From JAAXHH01 sp965248395 (GTDB taxonomy: Bacteria > JAAXHH01): DNA of 64,000 bases. Below the pieces are notes generated by a model. The model saw only the letters and a list, made by a program, of their open reading frames with translations. It had not been told where the DNA came from and did not search any database. Made by a program: the position numbers and the translations under genes. The stretch lies in assembly GCA_965248395.1 (NCBI GenBank), contig OZ252103.1, positions 372,001-436,000 of the forward strand. Reading direction: 5' to 3'. This document shows, one piece after another, positions 49,291-58,910 of this stretch (its first letter is position 1; each line of letters begins with the position of its first letter).

Positions 49291-51303
49291 TCAACCAGTG
49301 GCAACAAGCAGTGCCTTGGCCTTCTCCACGACGTGCCCGGCCGTAAACCCCAGGTTCTCGAATACCACTTCGTACGGCGCCGAAGCTCCGAACCGTTCCA
49401 GGCCGATGACGTCCCCGCGGGGTCCGACGTACCGCTCCCAGCCCAGCTTGACGCCGGGTTCGACGGCCAGGCGGACGGGGACCGATGTCGGCAGAACGGA
49501 CTCCCGGTATTCTTCGGATTGGGCTTCAAACAACTCCCAGCTCGGCATGCTGACCACGCGGGTGGCAATACCTTCGTCGGCCAGCACGACCCGGGCGTCG
49601 AGGGAGAGGCACACCTCGGATCCGGAGGCGATGAGGATCAGATCCGGCTGTCCATCTGTGGATGCCAACACGTAAGCGCCACGGTGTAGACCCACGGCAG
49701 GCGCCAGGCCATTGCGGTCCAGCACCGGGAGTTTCTGACGGGTCAGCAGCAGTGCGACGGGTCCGTCCTTCCGACGCAGCGCCGCCACCCAGGCTTCCGA
49801 GGTCTCGGCGGCGTCGGCGGGCCGGATGAGGGTCAGGTTGGGGATCGCCCGCAGCGCCATGTAGTGCTCGATGGGCTGGTGGGTCGGTCCGTCTTCGCCC
49901 AATCCGACACTGTCGTGGGTGAAGACGTACACCGGCGCGATACCCATCAAGGCCGCCAGGCGGATGGCCGGCCTCATGTAATCTGAGAATATCAGGAACG
50001 TACCGGCATAGGGACGCAGCCCCCCGTGCAGCGTCATCCCGTTAAGCGCGGCGGCCATGGCGTGTTCACGCACGCCGAAGTGCAGGGTGCGCCCATCATA
50101 GTTGGCGGCCGAGAAATCCGATTCCGCTTCCACCGTCGTGTTGTTTGAACCGGCCAGGTCCGCCGAACCGCCCAGCAATCCCGGAATGCGCCTGGACAGG
50201 GCGTTGACGGTAACGCCGGACGCCTGCCGCGTGGCCATGGGACCCTGGTCTGGCGCAAAGGTCGGCAGGTTTTCGTCCCATCCGGCAGGCAGTTCACCGT
50301 CCATGGCCTGCCGCCAGGTTTCCGCCAGGTCCGGGAAGGCGGCCGCGTAGGCCTCGACTGTCTGCTGCCAGGCCAGTTCCCAGCCCCTGCCGTAAAGGAC
50401 CATCTGCTGGAAGTACTCCCGCACCTCGTCGGGAACGAAGAACTTCGGTTCCGTGGGCCAGCCCAGGTTCAGCTTGGTCAGTTCCACCTCCTCTTCGCCG
50501 AGGGGCTCTCCGTGGGCCTTGGAAGTGCCGGCCTTGTTGGGGCTACCGTAGCCGATGACCGTGCGGCACACGATAATCGAGGGCCGGTCCGTTACGTTCC
50601 GCGCCATTTCAACCGCGGCTTCGACCCGGGCGAGATCGTTGCCGTCCATGACCCGCTGCACGTGCCATCCGTAGGCGTCGAATCGCAGACCCGTGTTCTC
50701 GGAGAAAGCCAGGTCCGTCGCGCCGTCGATCGTGATCTGGTTGTCAAGGTAGATAACGATCAGCCGGCCCAGCCCAAGGTGCCCCGCCAGGGAACAAGCC
50801 TCGGAGGCGACGCCCTCCATCATGTCCCCGTCGCTCGCGATCACGTAGGTATGGTGATTGACGATCTCATGACCGGGCCGGCTGAACCGGGCGGCCAGGT
50901 GGGCCTCGGCCATGGCCATGCCCACCGCCGTGCCGATACCCTGTCCGAGGGGACCCGTGGTGGTCTCCACGCCGGGCGTCTCTCCGTACTCCGGATGGCC
51001 GGGCGTCAGGCTCTCCCATTGCCGGAAGTTGCGGATCTCGTCGAGGGGCAGATCGTAGCCCGTAAGGTGGAGCATGGCGTAGAGCAGCATGGACCCGTGC
51101 CCGCCCGAAAGCACGAAACGATCGCGGTTCGGCCAGTCGGGATTGCGGGGGTTGTACCGCATGAGGCGCGTCCAAAGCACGTAGGCGATGGGCGCGGCTT
51201 CCATGGGGAGTCCCGGATGGCCGCTGTTGGCCTGCTGAACCGCGTCAACGGCCAGCATGCGTATGGTGTTGATACATCGTTGCTCGAGATCATTCGCAGA
51301 CAC
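49291..51303 (-). CDS. tkt: Transketolase
   Basis: A 670-residue thiamine diphosphate enzyme of full family length. The N-terminal domain has IRMLAVDAVQQANSGHPGLP, LSGGHGSMLLY and the thiamine/metal motif ASDGDMMEGVASEA with YLDNQITIDG. The pyrimidine domain has RTLHFGVREHAMAAALNGM, with the catalytic Glu, and FTHDSVGLGEDGPTHQPIEH. The C-terminal domain ends with FGASAPYEVVFENLGFTAGHV. It exchanges two-carbon ketol units in the pentose phosphate pathway. A GH32-derived fructose or FGGY-kinase product could enter here. It is downstream of the FGGY kinase gene on the same strand. Confidence 0.96.
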   Translation of the reverse strand: MSANDLEQRCINTIRMLAVDAVQQANSGHPGLPMEAAPIAYVLWTRLMRYNPRNPDWPNRDRFVLSGGHGSMLLYAMLHLTGYDLPLDEIRNFRQWESLTPGHPEYGETPGVETTTGPLGQGIGTAVGMAMAEAHLAARFSRPGHEIVNHHTYVIASDGDMMEGVASEACSLAGHLGLGRLIVIYLDNQITIDGATDLAFSENTGLRFDAYGWHVQRVMDGNDLARVEAAVEMARNVTDRPSIIVCRTVIGYGSPNKAGTSKAHGEPLGEEEVELTKLNLGWPTEPKFFVPDEVREYFQQMVLYGRGWELAWQQTVEAYAAAFPDLAETWRQAMDGELPAGWDENLPTFAPDQGPMATRQASGVTVNALSRRIPGLLGGSADLAGSNNTTVEAESDFSAANYDGRTLHFGVREHAMAAALNGMTLHGGLRPYAGTFLIFSDYMRPAIRLAALMGIAPVYVFTHDSVGLGEDGPTHQPIEHYMALRAIPNLTLIRPADAAETSEAWVAALRRKDGPVALLLTRQKLPVLDRNGLAPAVGLHRGAYVLASTDGQPDLILIASGSEVCLSLDARVVLADEGIATRVVSMPSWELFEAQSEEYRESVLPTSVPVRLAVEPGVKLGWERYVGPRGDVIGLERFGASAPYEVVFENLGFTAGHVVEKAKALLVATG

Positions 51304-51434
51304 GGTAGCATCCCCTTCATTTCAGTACGTTAATCCGATCCACGGCTACGGGAATCCGGCCCGGTTTTCTGTCACAGTGATACATATAAATACCTGGTCC
51401 CAATGAGCGGTAAAGATATACCTCTACGGACCAA

Positions 51435-51490
51435 CTGTCCATCACCATATGGATCATCTGTCCATCACCATATGGATCATCTGTCCATCA
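51435..51490. repeat. 23-base tandem repeat at the end of the FGGY kinase gene
   Basis: Two identical 23-base units of the form CTGTCCATCACCATATGG + ATCAT lie at 51435-51457 and 51458-51480, followed by a third partial unit CTGTCCATCA at 51481-51490. The stop codon of the kinase gene (51477-51479) lies in the second unit, so the array duplicates the end of the coding sequence into the 3' flank. Each unit holds the palindrome CCATATGG. Confidence 0.8.
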
Positions 51491-52952
51491 TCAAATCGTA
51501 CAGTTCCTGCTGCCTGGCCATGGCCTCCAGGTAGCGGTCCCGGTTCGCAGGATCGGGTTCGTAATTCGTACCCATGGGTGCGTGCGCCGAGGCCAGGTCG
51601 TCCAGCGCACCCGAGGCCTCCAGCGCCAGGAGCGCGGCGCCGCGGCTGGACGCCTCGGTCACGGCAGAAGCGGTGATGGGCCGTCCCAGCACGTCGGCCA
51701 GCATCTGCAGCCATACCGGCGACTGCAACAAGCCAGCGCCTGACGCGACTATTTCACCGGAATCTCCCCGGATCGACCGCAAACGGTCGTATATGTCCGC
51801 AAAGCAGTAAGCCGTCGCCTCCAGGCTCGCCCGCATGACGTCCATAGGGGTGGTATGCAGCGTCATGCCGGTGATGGTCGCCTTGGCGGAGGCGTGCCAA
51901 CCCGGACTGCGCTCGCCCGCCCAGAAAGGAAGCACCGTGAGTCCGTGGCTGTCGGGCGACATCGCGGAAAGCGCTTCCTCGACTCCATGCTCGCCGGCCA
52001 GCCGCAAGGTGTCACGCATCCATCCGTACACGTTCCCGCCGTTGCTCAGGGCGCCGCCCATGAGGATCCTGCGGCGGTCAGACCGGTAGCACCACAGGCC
52101 GTCCGGCACGGTGAACCCGGCGGCACGCTTCATGACCCGCATGGCGCCTGAGGTCCCCACCATCAGGGCGATGCGATCCTCGTCGACGCAGCCGCTGCCG
52201 ATGTTGTTGCAGGCGCCGTCGCCCAGCGCGGGATACCAGGGCGCCTCCGCCAGGTACGGCCAGCGCACGGCGTATTCGGCCTTGAGGCCACGGACCGGTT
52301 CGTCCACGTCGGTGATGGGAGTGAGCTGCGACCGGTCCACCGGAAGGGCCTCCAGCGTCTCGTCATCCCAGTCGCACCGATGGGCGTTGAACAGTCCGGT
52401 GCCTGACGCCATGGACACGCTGCAGGCCGGCGCTCCGAACCATTTCAAATAGATATACTCGCCGATGGACATCCAGCGTTCCACCCGTGCGAACCGTTCC
52501 GGATCCCGCCGTGCGAACCAGGTGATCTTGGCCGGGAGATAGGACGGGTGGAGCACGCATCCGGTGCGCCGGTGCGCGGCGGTCTCGTCCAGGCGTTCCA
52601 TGAGTTCGGGAATGACGGTGCCCGGCCTTGTGTCCGCCCAGCTGATCAGCGGCGTCACGGCCCGGTCCCCTTGCACGCCCACCACGTTGTGCCAGAAGGT
52701 CGCCATGGCCACGCCCGCGACGTCAGGACGATCGTCTTCTTCCATGAATCGGTCGAGCACCGCGCCCGCTACTTCGGCCAGCCGGTCCGCGGCGATGAAA
52801 ACGCCCCCGTCGGGGGACGTATCCATGCTGTAGGCTTGCTGGACGGAATGTGACGCAATCCTGCCCCGCCGGTCATAGAGGATGGCCCGGACGGACGACG
52901 TGCCGATGTCGATGGCGAGTACGCATGGAGGCTGAATCGTGTCGCGGGGCAT
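51477..52952 (-). CDS. FGGY family carbohydrate kinase (gluconate/xylulose kinase-like)
   Basis: A 491-residue sugar kinase of the FGGY family. The N-terminal phosphate loop is LAIDIGTSSVRAILYD; ATFWHNVVGVQGD and LISWADTRPG are the sugar-binding region; ALGDGACNNIGSGCVDEDRIALMVGTSGA holds the catalytic Asp and second phosphate loop; the C-terminal domain has SLEATAYCFADIYDRL and VASGAGLLQSPVWLQMLADVLGRP. The D-T-R-P segment resembles gluconate and xylulose kinases, but the exact sugar is not decided. The longer frame to 53009 has no binding site, so ATG 52952 (MPRDTIQPP) is used. Confidence 0.88.
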   Translation of the reverse strand: MPRDTIQPPCVLAIDIGTSSVRAILYDRRGRIASHSVQQAYSMDTSPDGGVFIAADRLAEVAGAVLDRFMEEDDRPDVAGVAMATFWHNVVGVQGDRAVTPLISWADTRPGTVIPELMERLDETAAHRRTGCVLHPSYLPAKITWFARRDPERFARVERWMSIGEYIYLKWFGAPACSVSMASGTGLFNAHRCDWDDETLEALPVDRSQLTPITDVDEPVRGLKAEYAVRWPYLAEAPWYPALGDGACNNIGSGCVDEDRIALMVGTSGAMRVMKRAAGFTVPDGLWCYRSDRRRILMGGALSNGGNVYGWMRDTLRLAGEHGVEEALSAMSPDSHGLTVLPFWAGERSPGWHASAKATITGMTLHTTPMDVMRASLEATAYCFADIYDRLRSIRGDSGEIVASGAGLLQSPVWLQMLADVLGRPITASAVTEASSRGAALLALEASGALDDLASAHAPMGTNYEPDPANRDRYLEAMARQQELYDLMMDR

Positions 52953-53233
52953 GGGAATTGCCTGGTCAAGGGGAAGAAACCATGATCGGCGGACGATCGG
53001 AAAGGACATGTAAAAACGACTTCAGCCGGTATTATATCCATGGGTGGGGGTGTATTCAAGCGAAAAGGAAGGGCCAAGAAAGGATTGACAGAAGCTGTCT
53101 CTCGGCCTTTTTTAAAACCTGTTAAAACCAATGTTATGGATGGACTTTACACAGCAACGAACAATGGAACCCAGTTCCGAACAGCAAGGAAATGCGGGGC
53201 CATTACGACGCCCGCGAGGAGATCGACTTGGAG
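52953..53233. promoter_or_regulatory. Divergent intergenic region with an imperfect hairpin
   Basis: About 280 bases separate the divergent kinase and aldolase genes. A perfect -35-like TTGACA is at 53085-53090 on the plus strand, but no good -10 follows at 16-18 bases. The same stretch forms a small hairpin, GACAG/CTGTC at 53087-53099, enclosed by GGCC (53072-53075) and GGCC (53104-53107) and followed by six T residues. It could be a leader attenuator for the aldolase gene, or chance. Confidence 0.3.
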
Positions 53234-54259
53234 ATGACTTCCCAACTGCAAGACGTCGCCCGAGCCATGGTCGCCCCCGACAAGGGGATATTGGCCGCGG
53301 ATGAAAGCGGCGGTACGATCAAGAATCGATTCGACACCATAGGACTTCCGTCGACGAAGGAAACCCGCCGCACCTACCGGCACATGCTGTTCACCACCGA
53401 GGGCATGGAGGAATTCATCAGCGGCATCATCCTCTACGACGAGACCCTGCGCCAGAAAGCCCTTGACGAGGCCGAGACGCCGTTTCCGAAACTGCTGGCC
53501 GACCGGGGCGTACTTTCCGGCATCAAGGTGGATACCGGCGCCCATGACCTGACGGGATTTCCGGGAGAGCAAGTCACAGAGGGGCTCGATGGCCTGCGGG
53601 ACCGTCTGAGGGAATACCGCGCGCTGGGCGCCGCGTTCGCCAAGTGGCGGGCGGTGATCACCGTTGGGAAGGGCATTCCCACGGATGTCTGCATTGACGC
53701 CAACGCTCATGCGCTCGCCCGGTACGCCACCCTGTGCCAGGAAGTCGGCATCGTACCGATCGTAGAACCCGAAGTATTGATGGACGGCGACCACACCATC
53801 TACCGGTGTGACGAGATTACCAGGGTTGCGCTTCGGTGCGTTTTCGAGGCGCTCCAGGAGTACGGAGTCATGCTGGAAGGGATCGTCCTGAAGCCCAACA
53901 TGGTCATATCGGGCTCGCATTGTCCGGAGCAGGCCTCCGTAGAAGAAGTCGCTCGACGTACGGTGAACAACTTCCTGCGCAACGTGCCGCACGAAGTACC
54001 TGGTATCGCCTTTCTCTCCGGCGGGCAGTCCTCGGTGACCGCCACGGCACACCTGAACGCCATGAACGCGCTGTTTAACGAGCTACCGTGGGAACTCAGC
54101 TTTTCCTACGGCCGCGCCTTGCAGGAAACGCCGCTGCGGGTGTGGGGCGGGGATTCCACTCGTTTCGCCGCGGGCCAGCAGGCCTTTTACCACCGCGCCA
54201 GGTGCAACAGTTTCGCCCGGACCGGCCGGTACAGCGCGGATATGGAGTTCGCGGCCTAG
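53234..54259 (+). CDS. Class I fructose-bisphosphate aldolase
   Basis: A 341-residue class I (Schiff-base, eukaryote-type) aldolase. Family landmarks are VAPDKGILAADESGGTIKNRF, RRTYRHMLFTT, GIILYDETL, SGIKVDTGA with the active-site Lys of the phosphate site, FAKWRAVITVG, VPIVEPEVLMDGDH with the catalytic Glu, and GIVLKPNMVISG with the Schiff-base Lys. FLSGGQSSVTAT and SFSYGRALQ close the barrel. The C-terminal region ends in SADMEFAA, shorter than vertebrate aldolases. It cleaves fructose 1,6-bisphosphate and would link fructan use to glycolysis. ATG 53234 follows GAGGAG. Confidence 0.94.
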   Translation: MTSQLQDVARAMVAPDKGILAADESGGTIKNRFDTIGLPSTKETRRTYRHMLFTTEGMEEFISGIILYDETLRQKALDEAETPFPKLLADRGVLSGIKVDTGAHDLTGFPGEQVTEGLDGLRDRLREYRALGAAFAKWRAVITVGKGIPTDVCIDANAHALARYATLCQEVGIVPIVEPEVLMDGDHTIYRCDEITRVALRCVFEALQEYGVMLEGIVLKPNMVISGSHCPEQASVEEVARRTVNNFLRNVPHEVPGIAFLSGGQSSVTATAHLNAMNALFNELPWELSFSYGRALQETPLRVWGGDSTRFAAGQQAFYHRARCNSFARTGRYSADMEFAA

Positions 54260-54298
54260 GAGAGCGGACTCGCTCATCATACGCTACTACGGGTTACG

Positions 54299-55396
54299 AT
54301 GCACAAACCACCTTATTCCGATATAGTGGCAGGCCTGCCTTCGGTGACTCCCTTCGTGGGTCCTGAAACCATCGAAAGACAGCAGGGGAAACAGTTCCGC
54401 GTACGCATCGGCGCCAACGAAAGTGCCTTTGGCGTATCGCCCCAGGCCGCGGCAGCCATGGGCGAGGCCGCCAGCGGCTCCGCCTGGTACTGCGATCCGG
54501 AAGGATATGAACTACGGGCCGAACTGGCCGACCGGCACGGCGTCCGTATCGACAACGTGGCCCTGGGCGCGGGGATTGACGACCTGCTGGGGTTGATCGT
54601 CCGCATGTACATGAATCCCGGCGACGCGGTTGCCGCTTCCCTCGGTTCCTATCCCACTTTCGCCTATCACGTCGACGGATTCGGCGGCAGGCTGGAGACG
54701 CTGCCCTACCGCAACGACCGCAACGACCTGATGGCGCTGACGGAACTGGCCTGGAAACGGAAGGCCTGCATCCTCTACCTGGCCAATCCGGACAATCCTA
54801 CCGGTTCCTATTACGGCAGCAATGCCATCAGCGACCTCCTGGACCGCATACCGCCGGATTGCCTGTTCGTTCTCGACGAGGCGTACCTGGACTTCGTGCC
54901 GGCCGACACTATCCTTCCGATCGACACAGATGATCCCCGGCTGATCCGCGTGCGCACCTTCTCCAAGGCCCACGGCATGGCCGGCGCGAGGGTGGGGTAC
55001 GCAATGGCGCACCGGGATGTCATCAAGGTGTTTGACAAGGTCCGCCTGCATTTCGGCGTCAGTCTCGTGGCGCAGGTCGGCGCGTTGGCCTCCCTCCGCG
55101 ACCCGGATTTCGTTGCCGGAGTGGTACAGGCCGTGGAGAAGGGACGGCGGGATTACCTGGAGCTGGCGACGGACGCTGGCATATCGACCCTGCCCTCGCA
55201 AACCAACTTCGTGGCCTTCGATTTCGACACGGCGGAACGGGCGGGAACCGTGATGAATACCCTGATCGCCCGGGGCGTATTCCTGAGAAAGCCCGTCGTG
55301 CCGGACCTGGACCGCCTGGTAAGGGTCACGGTGGGCACGCCCGAAGACCGTGTAGTCTTTTCGGAACTGTTCCGGTACGTCATGAATACGGTCTGA
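54299..55396 (+). CDS. Histidinol-phosphate aminotransferase family protein
   Basis: A 365-residue PLP fold-type I aminotransferase of the HisC-like family, without a signal peptide. Features are VRIGANESAFGVSP, ALGAGIDDLLGL, ASLGSYPTFAYHV, LANPDNPTGS, FVLDEAYLDFV and the Schiff-base region VRTFSKAHGMAGARVGYAM. This is the cytoplasmic counterpart to the Tat-exported HisC-like protein at 7967. It may act on histidinol phosphate or an aromatic amino acid; no other his gene is present to favour either. It follows the aldolase gene by 39 bases. Confidence 0.88.
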   Translation: MHKPPYSDIVAGLPSVTPFVGPETIERQQGKQFRVRIGANESAFGVSPQAAAAMGEAASGSAWYCDPEGYELRAELADRHGVRIDNVALGAGIDDLLGLIVRMYMNPGDAVAASLGSYPTFAYHVDGFGGRLETLPYRNDRNDLMALTELAWKRKACILYLANPDNPTGSYYGSNAISDLLDRIPPDCLFVLDEAYLDFVPADTILPIDTDDPRLIRVRTFSKAHGMAGARVGYAMAHRDVIKVFDKVRLHFGVSLVAQVGALASLRDPDFVAGVVQAVEKGRRDYLELATDAGISTLPSQTNFVAFDFDTAERAGTVMNTLIARGVFLRKPVVPDLDRLVRVTVGTPEDRVVFSELFRYVMNTV

Positions 55397-55457
55397 TCAG
55401 GACGCTTTGGACTAGACACGGGCACCGGGTGCAAGTTTAGGGAAGAACCAGCCAACC

Positions 55458-56195
55458 ATGGTTGATCTGGGATTTTTCAAACGAAACGGTTATGTCAATC
55501 TCGGGCAGGTGTTTACAGCCGAGGAGCTGAACCATTACACGGACCTGTATGACCGCGACCATTCGGAAACGGGCTATTTCTGGCGCCCCATATCATTCAA
55601 CGGCCGACAAAGCGTGAACTGCGATCCGCTCATTTCCTCGCCGGAGATCGATGGGCTGATCCGCCATCCTGCGTTGATCGAACCGATCGAAGCCATCATG
55701 GAAGGACCGTCCTGCCTCGCGGAGGCCTGTCTGCGCCATATGGCCCCCTACGACGGCACGCCGGAGGAGATCTGGCACCGGGACCGCGGTCATATGACGG
55801 ACAAACCCTACCGGTGCGGATACATTCAGATGATGCTCTACCTCTCAGATGTAAGCGAGGAGACCCACTGTTTTTCCATATCCCCCGAGGACAGCGACGA
55901 GCCGGTACTCGAGACTGAAGCGCAACTGAACCAGCGCGGCACGGTTCACTGCTATGGACCGGCCGGTACCGTCGTCCTGTTCAACCTGTCCGTGCTGCAT
56001 GCCGCCACCGTACGGCGCACCAGCCACGAGCGGAAATCCGTGCAGGTCTATTACGGCCATCGCGGCGGACCGGTCCTCGCCGAGACCACTACCATTCCCA
56101 CGAGCCTCTGGCGAGACCACCTCGACCCGGAGGTGCGAGGCTTCTACAGCCTGATTAACAAACGCACGCTGCTGTTTGCCGAGGCGTTCGGGTGA
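55458..56195 (+). CDS. Phytanoyl-CoA dioxygenase family protein (third of four)
   Basis: A 245-residue PhyH-type dioxygenase. The HxD metal pair is in EIWHRDRGHM, the distal His is in LSVLHAATVRRTSHERKS, whose following Arg would bind 2-oxoglutarate, and HCFSISPEDSDEPV lies where other members carry P-G-S-H, so the GSH signature is replaced. The ATG at 55458 is preceded by AGGGAAGAACC. It is the last gene of the plus-strand run that begins with the aldolase gene. The substrate is unknown. Confidence 0.86.
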   Translation: MVDLGFFKRNGYVNLGQVFTAEELNHYTDLYDRDHSETGYFWRPISFNGRQSVNCDPLISSPEIDGLIRHPALIEPIEAIMEGPSCLAEACLRHMAPYDGTPEEIWHRDRGHMTDKPYRCGYIQMMLYLSDVSEETHCFSISPEDSDEPVLETEAQLNQRGTVHCYGPAGTVVLFNLSVLHAATVRRTSHERKSVQVYYGHRGGPVLAETTTIPTSLWRDHLDPEVRGFYSLINKRTLLFAEAFG

Positions 56196-56278
56196 CGGTC
56201 TCTTGGTGCCAGTGTCACGGTGACCCGAAGTTTGAGAGCACATCGTAAGCCCTCTGCACGGCCTGACGGCTCGCGCAG

Positions 56279-57334
56279 TCATTTTTCCGAATCCCATGGC
56301 ACATCCGACAACCAGGGACCGAGCCGGTCCCCGTAGGCGAAGATGGCCGGCAACCCTCCGGTATGGATGAAGAGCACCCGGCTTCCGGAGGCGATGCGTC
56401 CAGATCGAACATGGTCGATGAGACCCGCCATCGTCTTGCCCGTGTACACCGGGTCGAGGAGCAGCGCCTCGTGCTGGGCCGCCAATTCTATCGCTTTACG
56501 CACCGCTTCGTTGAGCCTGCCATAGCCCCCTGCGAGCACCCCGTCGTAAACCTCGACGTCGCCCGCATCGAAAGCCTCCGGGCACTCGATCATCGCTGCC
56601 AGTCGCTCCGCCATGTCCGCCACACGGGCGCCCTGTCGACGGGCATCGCGTCGCACGCAGATACCGTGTACCGGCACCTTCTCGTCGAGGGCCCGTAGAC
56701 CGATCAGGGTACCCGCGTGGGTATGCGCACTGCCCGATGGACAGACCACCGCGTCGAAACCGATGCCGTGCGACCGAGCCTGCGTGATGATCTCCTCGGC
56801 AGTGATCACGTAGCCGAGTGCGCCCAGCGGAGGGTAATCGGGGGACAGATGGATCACGTAAGGCTTGCGGCCTTTGTCCTCAAGGCCCCGGGCGAGTCGA
56901 TCCAGCGACGCATCCGCCGCTGCCTCGTCCTCTCCGACCGGGAACGAATGCAGTGTCGCGCCGAGCATACGGTCGAGCAGCACGTTGCCGGAGGCGCGAT
57001 AGAGCGAATCCACGTCGGGTACGCGCTCTTCGAGTTGTACATGGATGTCCATGCCGAGCTGCCGCGCAGCGGCGGCGGCGACGCGGACGAAGTTCGACTG
57101 TACCGCGCTGGTGATCAACAAGGTGTCGGCACCAAGGGTCTGCGCCTCCCCGAGATAGAACTCGATCTGGCGGACCTTGTTGCCCCCCATCGCCAGTCCC
57201 GTGCAGTCGTCGCGTTTGATCCACAGCTCGATGCCGAGGGACGATCCGAGGCGCGGAGCGGCGTCGAGCGGCGTCGGCGCATGGCCGAGCCGGACTCTCG
57301 GGAACCGGTCGACGGCTGCTGACAGGTTGTTCAT
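56279..57334 (-). CDS. D-cysteine desulfhydrase/ACC deaminase family PLP enzyme
   Basis: A 351-residue PLP fold-type II enzyme. The family signature ELWIKRDDCTGLAMGGNKVRQ carries the PLP Lys, and ITSAVQSNFVR the catalytic Ser-Asn region, in which the usual His of QSNHxR is Phe. VVCPSGSAHTHAGTLIGL supplies the phosphate-binding loop and LLLDPVYTGKTMAGLIDH the conserved Tyr region. The enzyme would degrade D-cysteine to pyruvate, sulfide and ammonia, or deaminate a related compound. It overlaps the GH32 gene start-to-stop by four bases (57331-57334), with GH32 upstream. Confidence 0.86.
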   Translation of the reverse strand: MNNLSAAVDRFPRVRLGHAPTPLDAAPRLGSSLGIELWIKRDDCTGLAMGGNKVRQIEFYLGEAQTLGADTLLITSAVQSNFVRVAAAAARQLGMDIHVQLEERVPDVDSLYRASGNVLLDRMLGATLHSFPVGEDEAAADASLDRLARGLEDKGRKPYVIHLSPDYPPLGALGYVITAEEIITQARSHGIGFDAVVCPSGSAHTHAGTLIGLRALDEKVPVHGICVRRDARRQGARVADMAERLAAMIECPEAFDAGDVEVYDGVLAGGYGRLNEAVRKAIELAAQHEALLLDPVYTGKTMAGLIDHVRSGRIASGSRVLFIHTGGLPAIFAYGDRLGPWLSDVPWDSEK

Positions 57335-58770
57335 CTCGTCTCCCAGGCAGACCGGAGTTCGTGCACGGTCAGCGAGACGATGCGCACGCCCCGGTCTTCA
57401 GCGCACAGCGCCAGCCGGTGGTTGGCCGCGGCCGGCAGGAAGCAGAAGGACATGGATACCTCGCCGTTATTGCCGAATATCTCGAGGGAGGTTCGGTCGA
57501 CCAGGAGCTGGAGTCGCATGCGGCCATTGATGGTCCTCAGGGCCGCGTCCTTTCCCATGCAGGAAAGGGTCTGTCGCGCCGCATCGTATTCCACCCGGTG
57601 GCTCTGCACTTCGATGGCAAACCTCTTGCCCTCGTCCATCTCGATCTCCATGCGCACGTCGAACAGGTCGCCCTGATCCGCCAGGATGAGCCGGCTTTCC
57701 GCTTCGCGCAGGTTCGTCACCGCATAACTGATGATCTCTCCGGACCTGTACCGTTGGTTGAACTGTGCGGCCGCCATTTGTGCCAAGTCTCCCTCCGGCC
57801 AGACTTCTGACGACTCGCGCAACAGTTCGATCTCCCTGACCGGTTCCCGGCAGAGCCGGACCCCTTGCGGAAGGATCCGGAGCGTCAGTTCCACAGGGAA
57901 GGACATCTGCTGGTTGAAGGGCATGGCCGGATACCGGACGTCCCGCATCCAGGAGATCTGGATCTGCCGCCCGTCTTCCCTCGGTATGTCGCTCCATGTC
58001 TGGGCGGCATAACCGTTGGCGCCCTGCTCCGCCTGGAGGACGTCCGTCTCCGGCGTGAACACACGGCCGTCGAAACGCCCGAGCAGGTAGCCGCCGCTGG
58101 CTCCCCAGAATACCCACCTCGTATTCGAAGGATCGTCGTCCACCGGCAATTCGAAGAAGTCAGGACACTCAGACACCCCCGGGAGCGTCAGGTCCTGCAG
58201 GTGCGTCCACGTCCGGAGGTCCCGGGACGCGAACAGGGAATAGTCGTTGCCGTCGAGGAACAGGGTCATGATCCATTGCGCGGTCGGGCCATGCCAGACC
58301 ACTTTCGGATCGCGGTTTTCCGCCCGGATATGCTCCACGACCGGATTGCTTGTGTATTTCGTCCAGGTACGCCCCCGGTCATTGCTGTAAGCGATGCACT
58401 GGATGCAGCGTTTATCGGGGAACATCCTGGCGCCGCCCGCCGTGTAGAACGCGATCAGCGGTGGTGCGTCCCCGGCCTGGAATCCGCCGGTATTGCCATG
58501 GTCCACTGCCGCGGACCCCGACCACATCCAGCCTGTTTCGTCGCCGTCCAGCGCGGCGTGGTGGAGTTGCTTCCAGTGTACCAGGTCAGTACTGACCGCG
58601 TGTCCCCACGTGGTGCGGCCGTGTACCATGCTGCCGGGCGTATGCTGGAAGTAGAGGTGGTACTCTCCGTCGAAATACACCAGGCCGTTGGGGTCGTTGA
58701 TCCAGTCTTTCTTTGCCGTGAAGTGAAACTGGGGGCGGTGGGTTTCCTGGTAGAGAAGACCTTCGCTCAT
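57331..58770 (-). CDS. GH32 family fructan/sucrose hydrolase (canonical active site)
   Basis: A 479-residue GH32 enzyme with all three catalytic motifs: DWINDPNGLVYF (nucleophile Asp26), AENRDPKVVWHG (transition-state Asp) and SECPDFFELP (acid/base Glu and Cys). It opens with HRPQFHFTAKKDWINDPNG as in invertases and levanases and has HGRTTWGHAVSTDLVHWKQL. The C-terminal sandwich contains RTSLEIFGNNGEVSMSFCF. No signal peptide is seen. It hydrolyses beta-fructosidic bonds in sucrose, inulin or levan. It contrasts with the GH32-like pair at 3822-6935, which lacks the acid/base Glu. Confidence 0.95.
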   Translation of the reverse strand: MSEGLLYQETHRPQFHFTAKKDWINDPNGLVYFDGEYHLYFQHTPGSMVHGRTTWGHAVSTDLVHWKQLHHAALDGDETGWMWSGSAAVDHGNTGGFQAGDAPPLIAFYTAGGARMFPDKRCIQCIAYSNDRGRTWTKYTSNPVVEHIRAENRDPKVVWHGPTAQWIMTLFLDGNDYSLFASRDLRTWTHLQDLTLPGVSECPDFFELPVDDDPSNTRWVFWGASGGYLLGRFDGRVFTPETDVLQAEQGANGYAAQTWSDIPREDGRQIQISWMRDVRYPAMPFNQQMSFPVELTLRILPQGVRLCREPVREIELLRESSEVWPEGDLAQMAAAQFNQRYRSGEIISYAVTNLREAESRLILADQGDLFDVRMEIEMDEGKRFAIEVQSHRVEYDAARQTLSCMGKDAALRTINGRMRLQLLVDRTSLEIFGNNGEVSMSFCFLPAAANHRLALCAEDRGVRIVSLTVHELRSAWETR

Positions 58771-58910
58771 TTCGACGGATCTCCGGGGGATTGTCGGTTA
58801 CAACGGGATCTTTCGTGTGCACCAGGTCCTGCCGCGGTTGCGCCGGGGTTTTCGTAAGCACCACGACCCAATTCAGGCGGCGGGGACCTACCGGGATTAG
58901 GACCGTATCG

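Noticed and set aside
51435..51490. A CRISPR-like repeat.
   Set aside because: The units are directly adjacent with no spacers, and no cas gene is present.
53072..53113. An intrinsic terminator on the plus strand.
   Set aside because: No plus-strand gene ends before it, and the stem is interrupted; it is mentioned only as a possible leader element.
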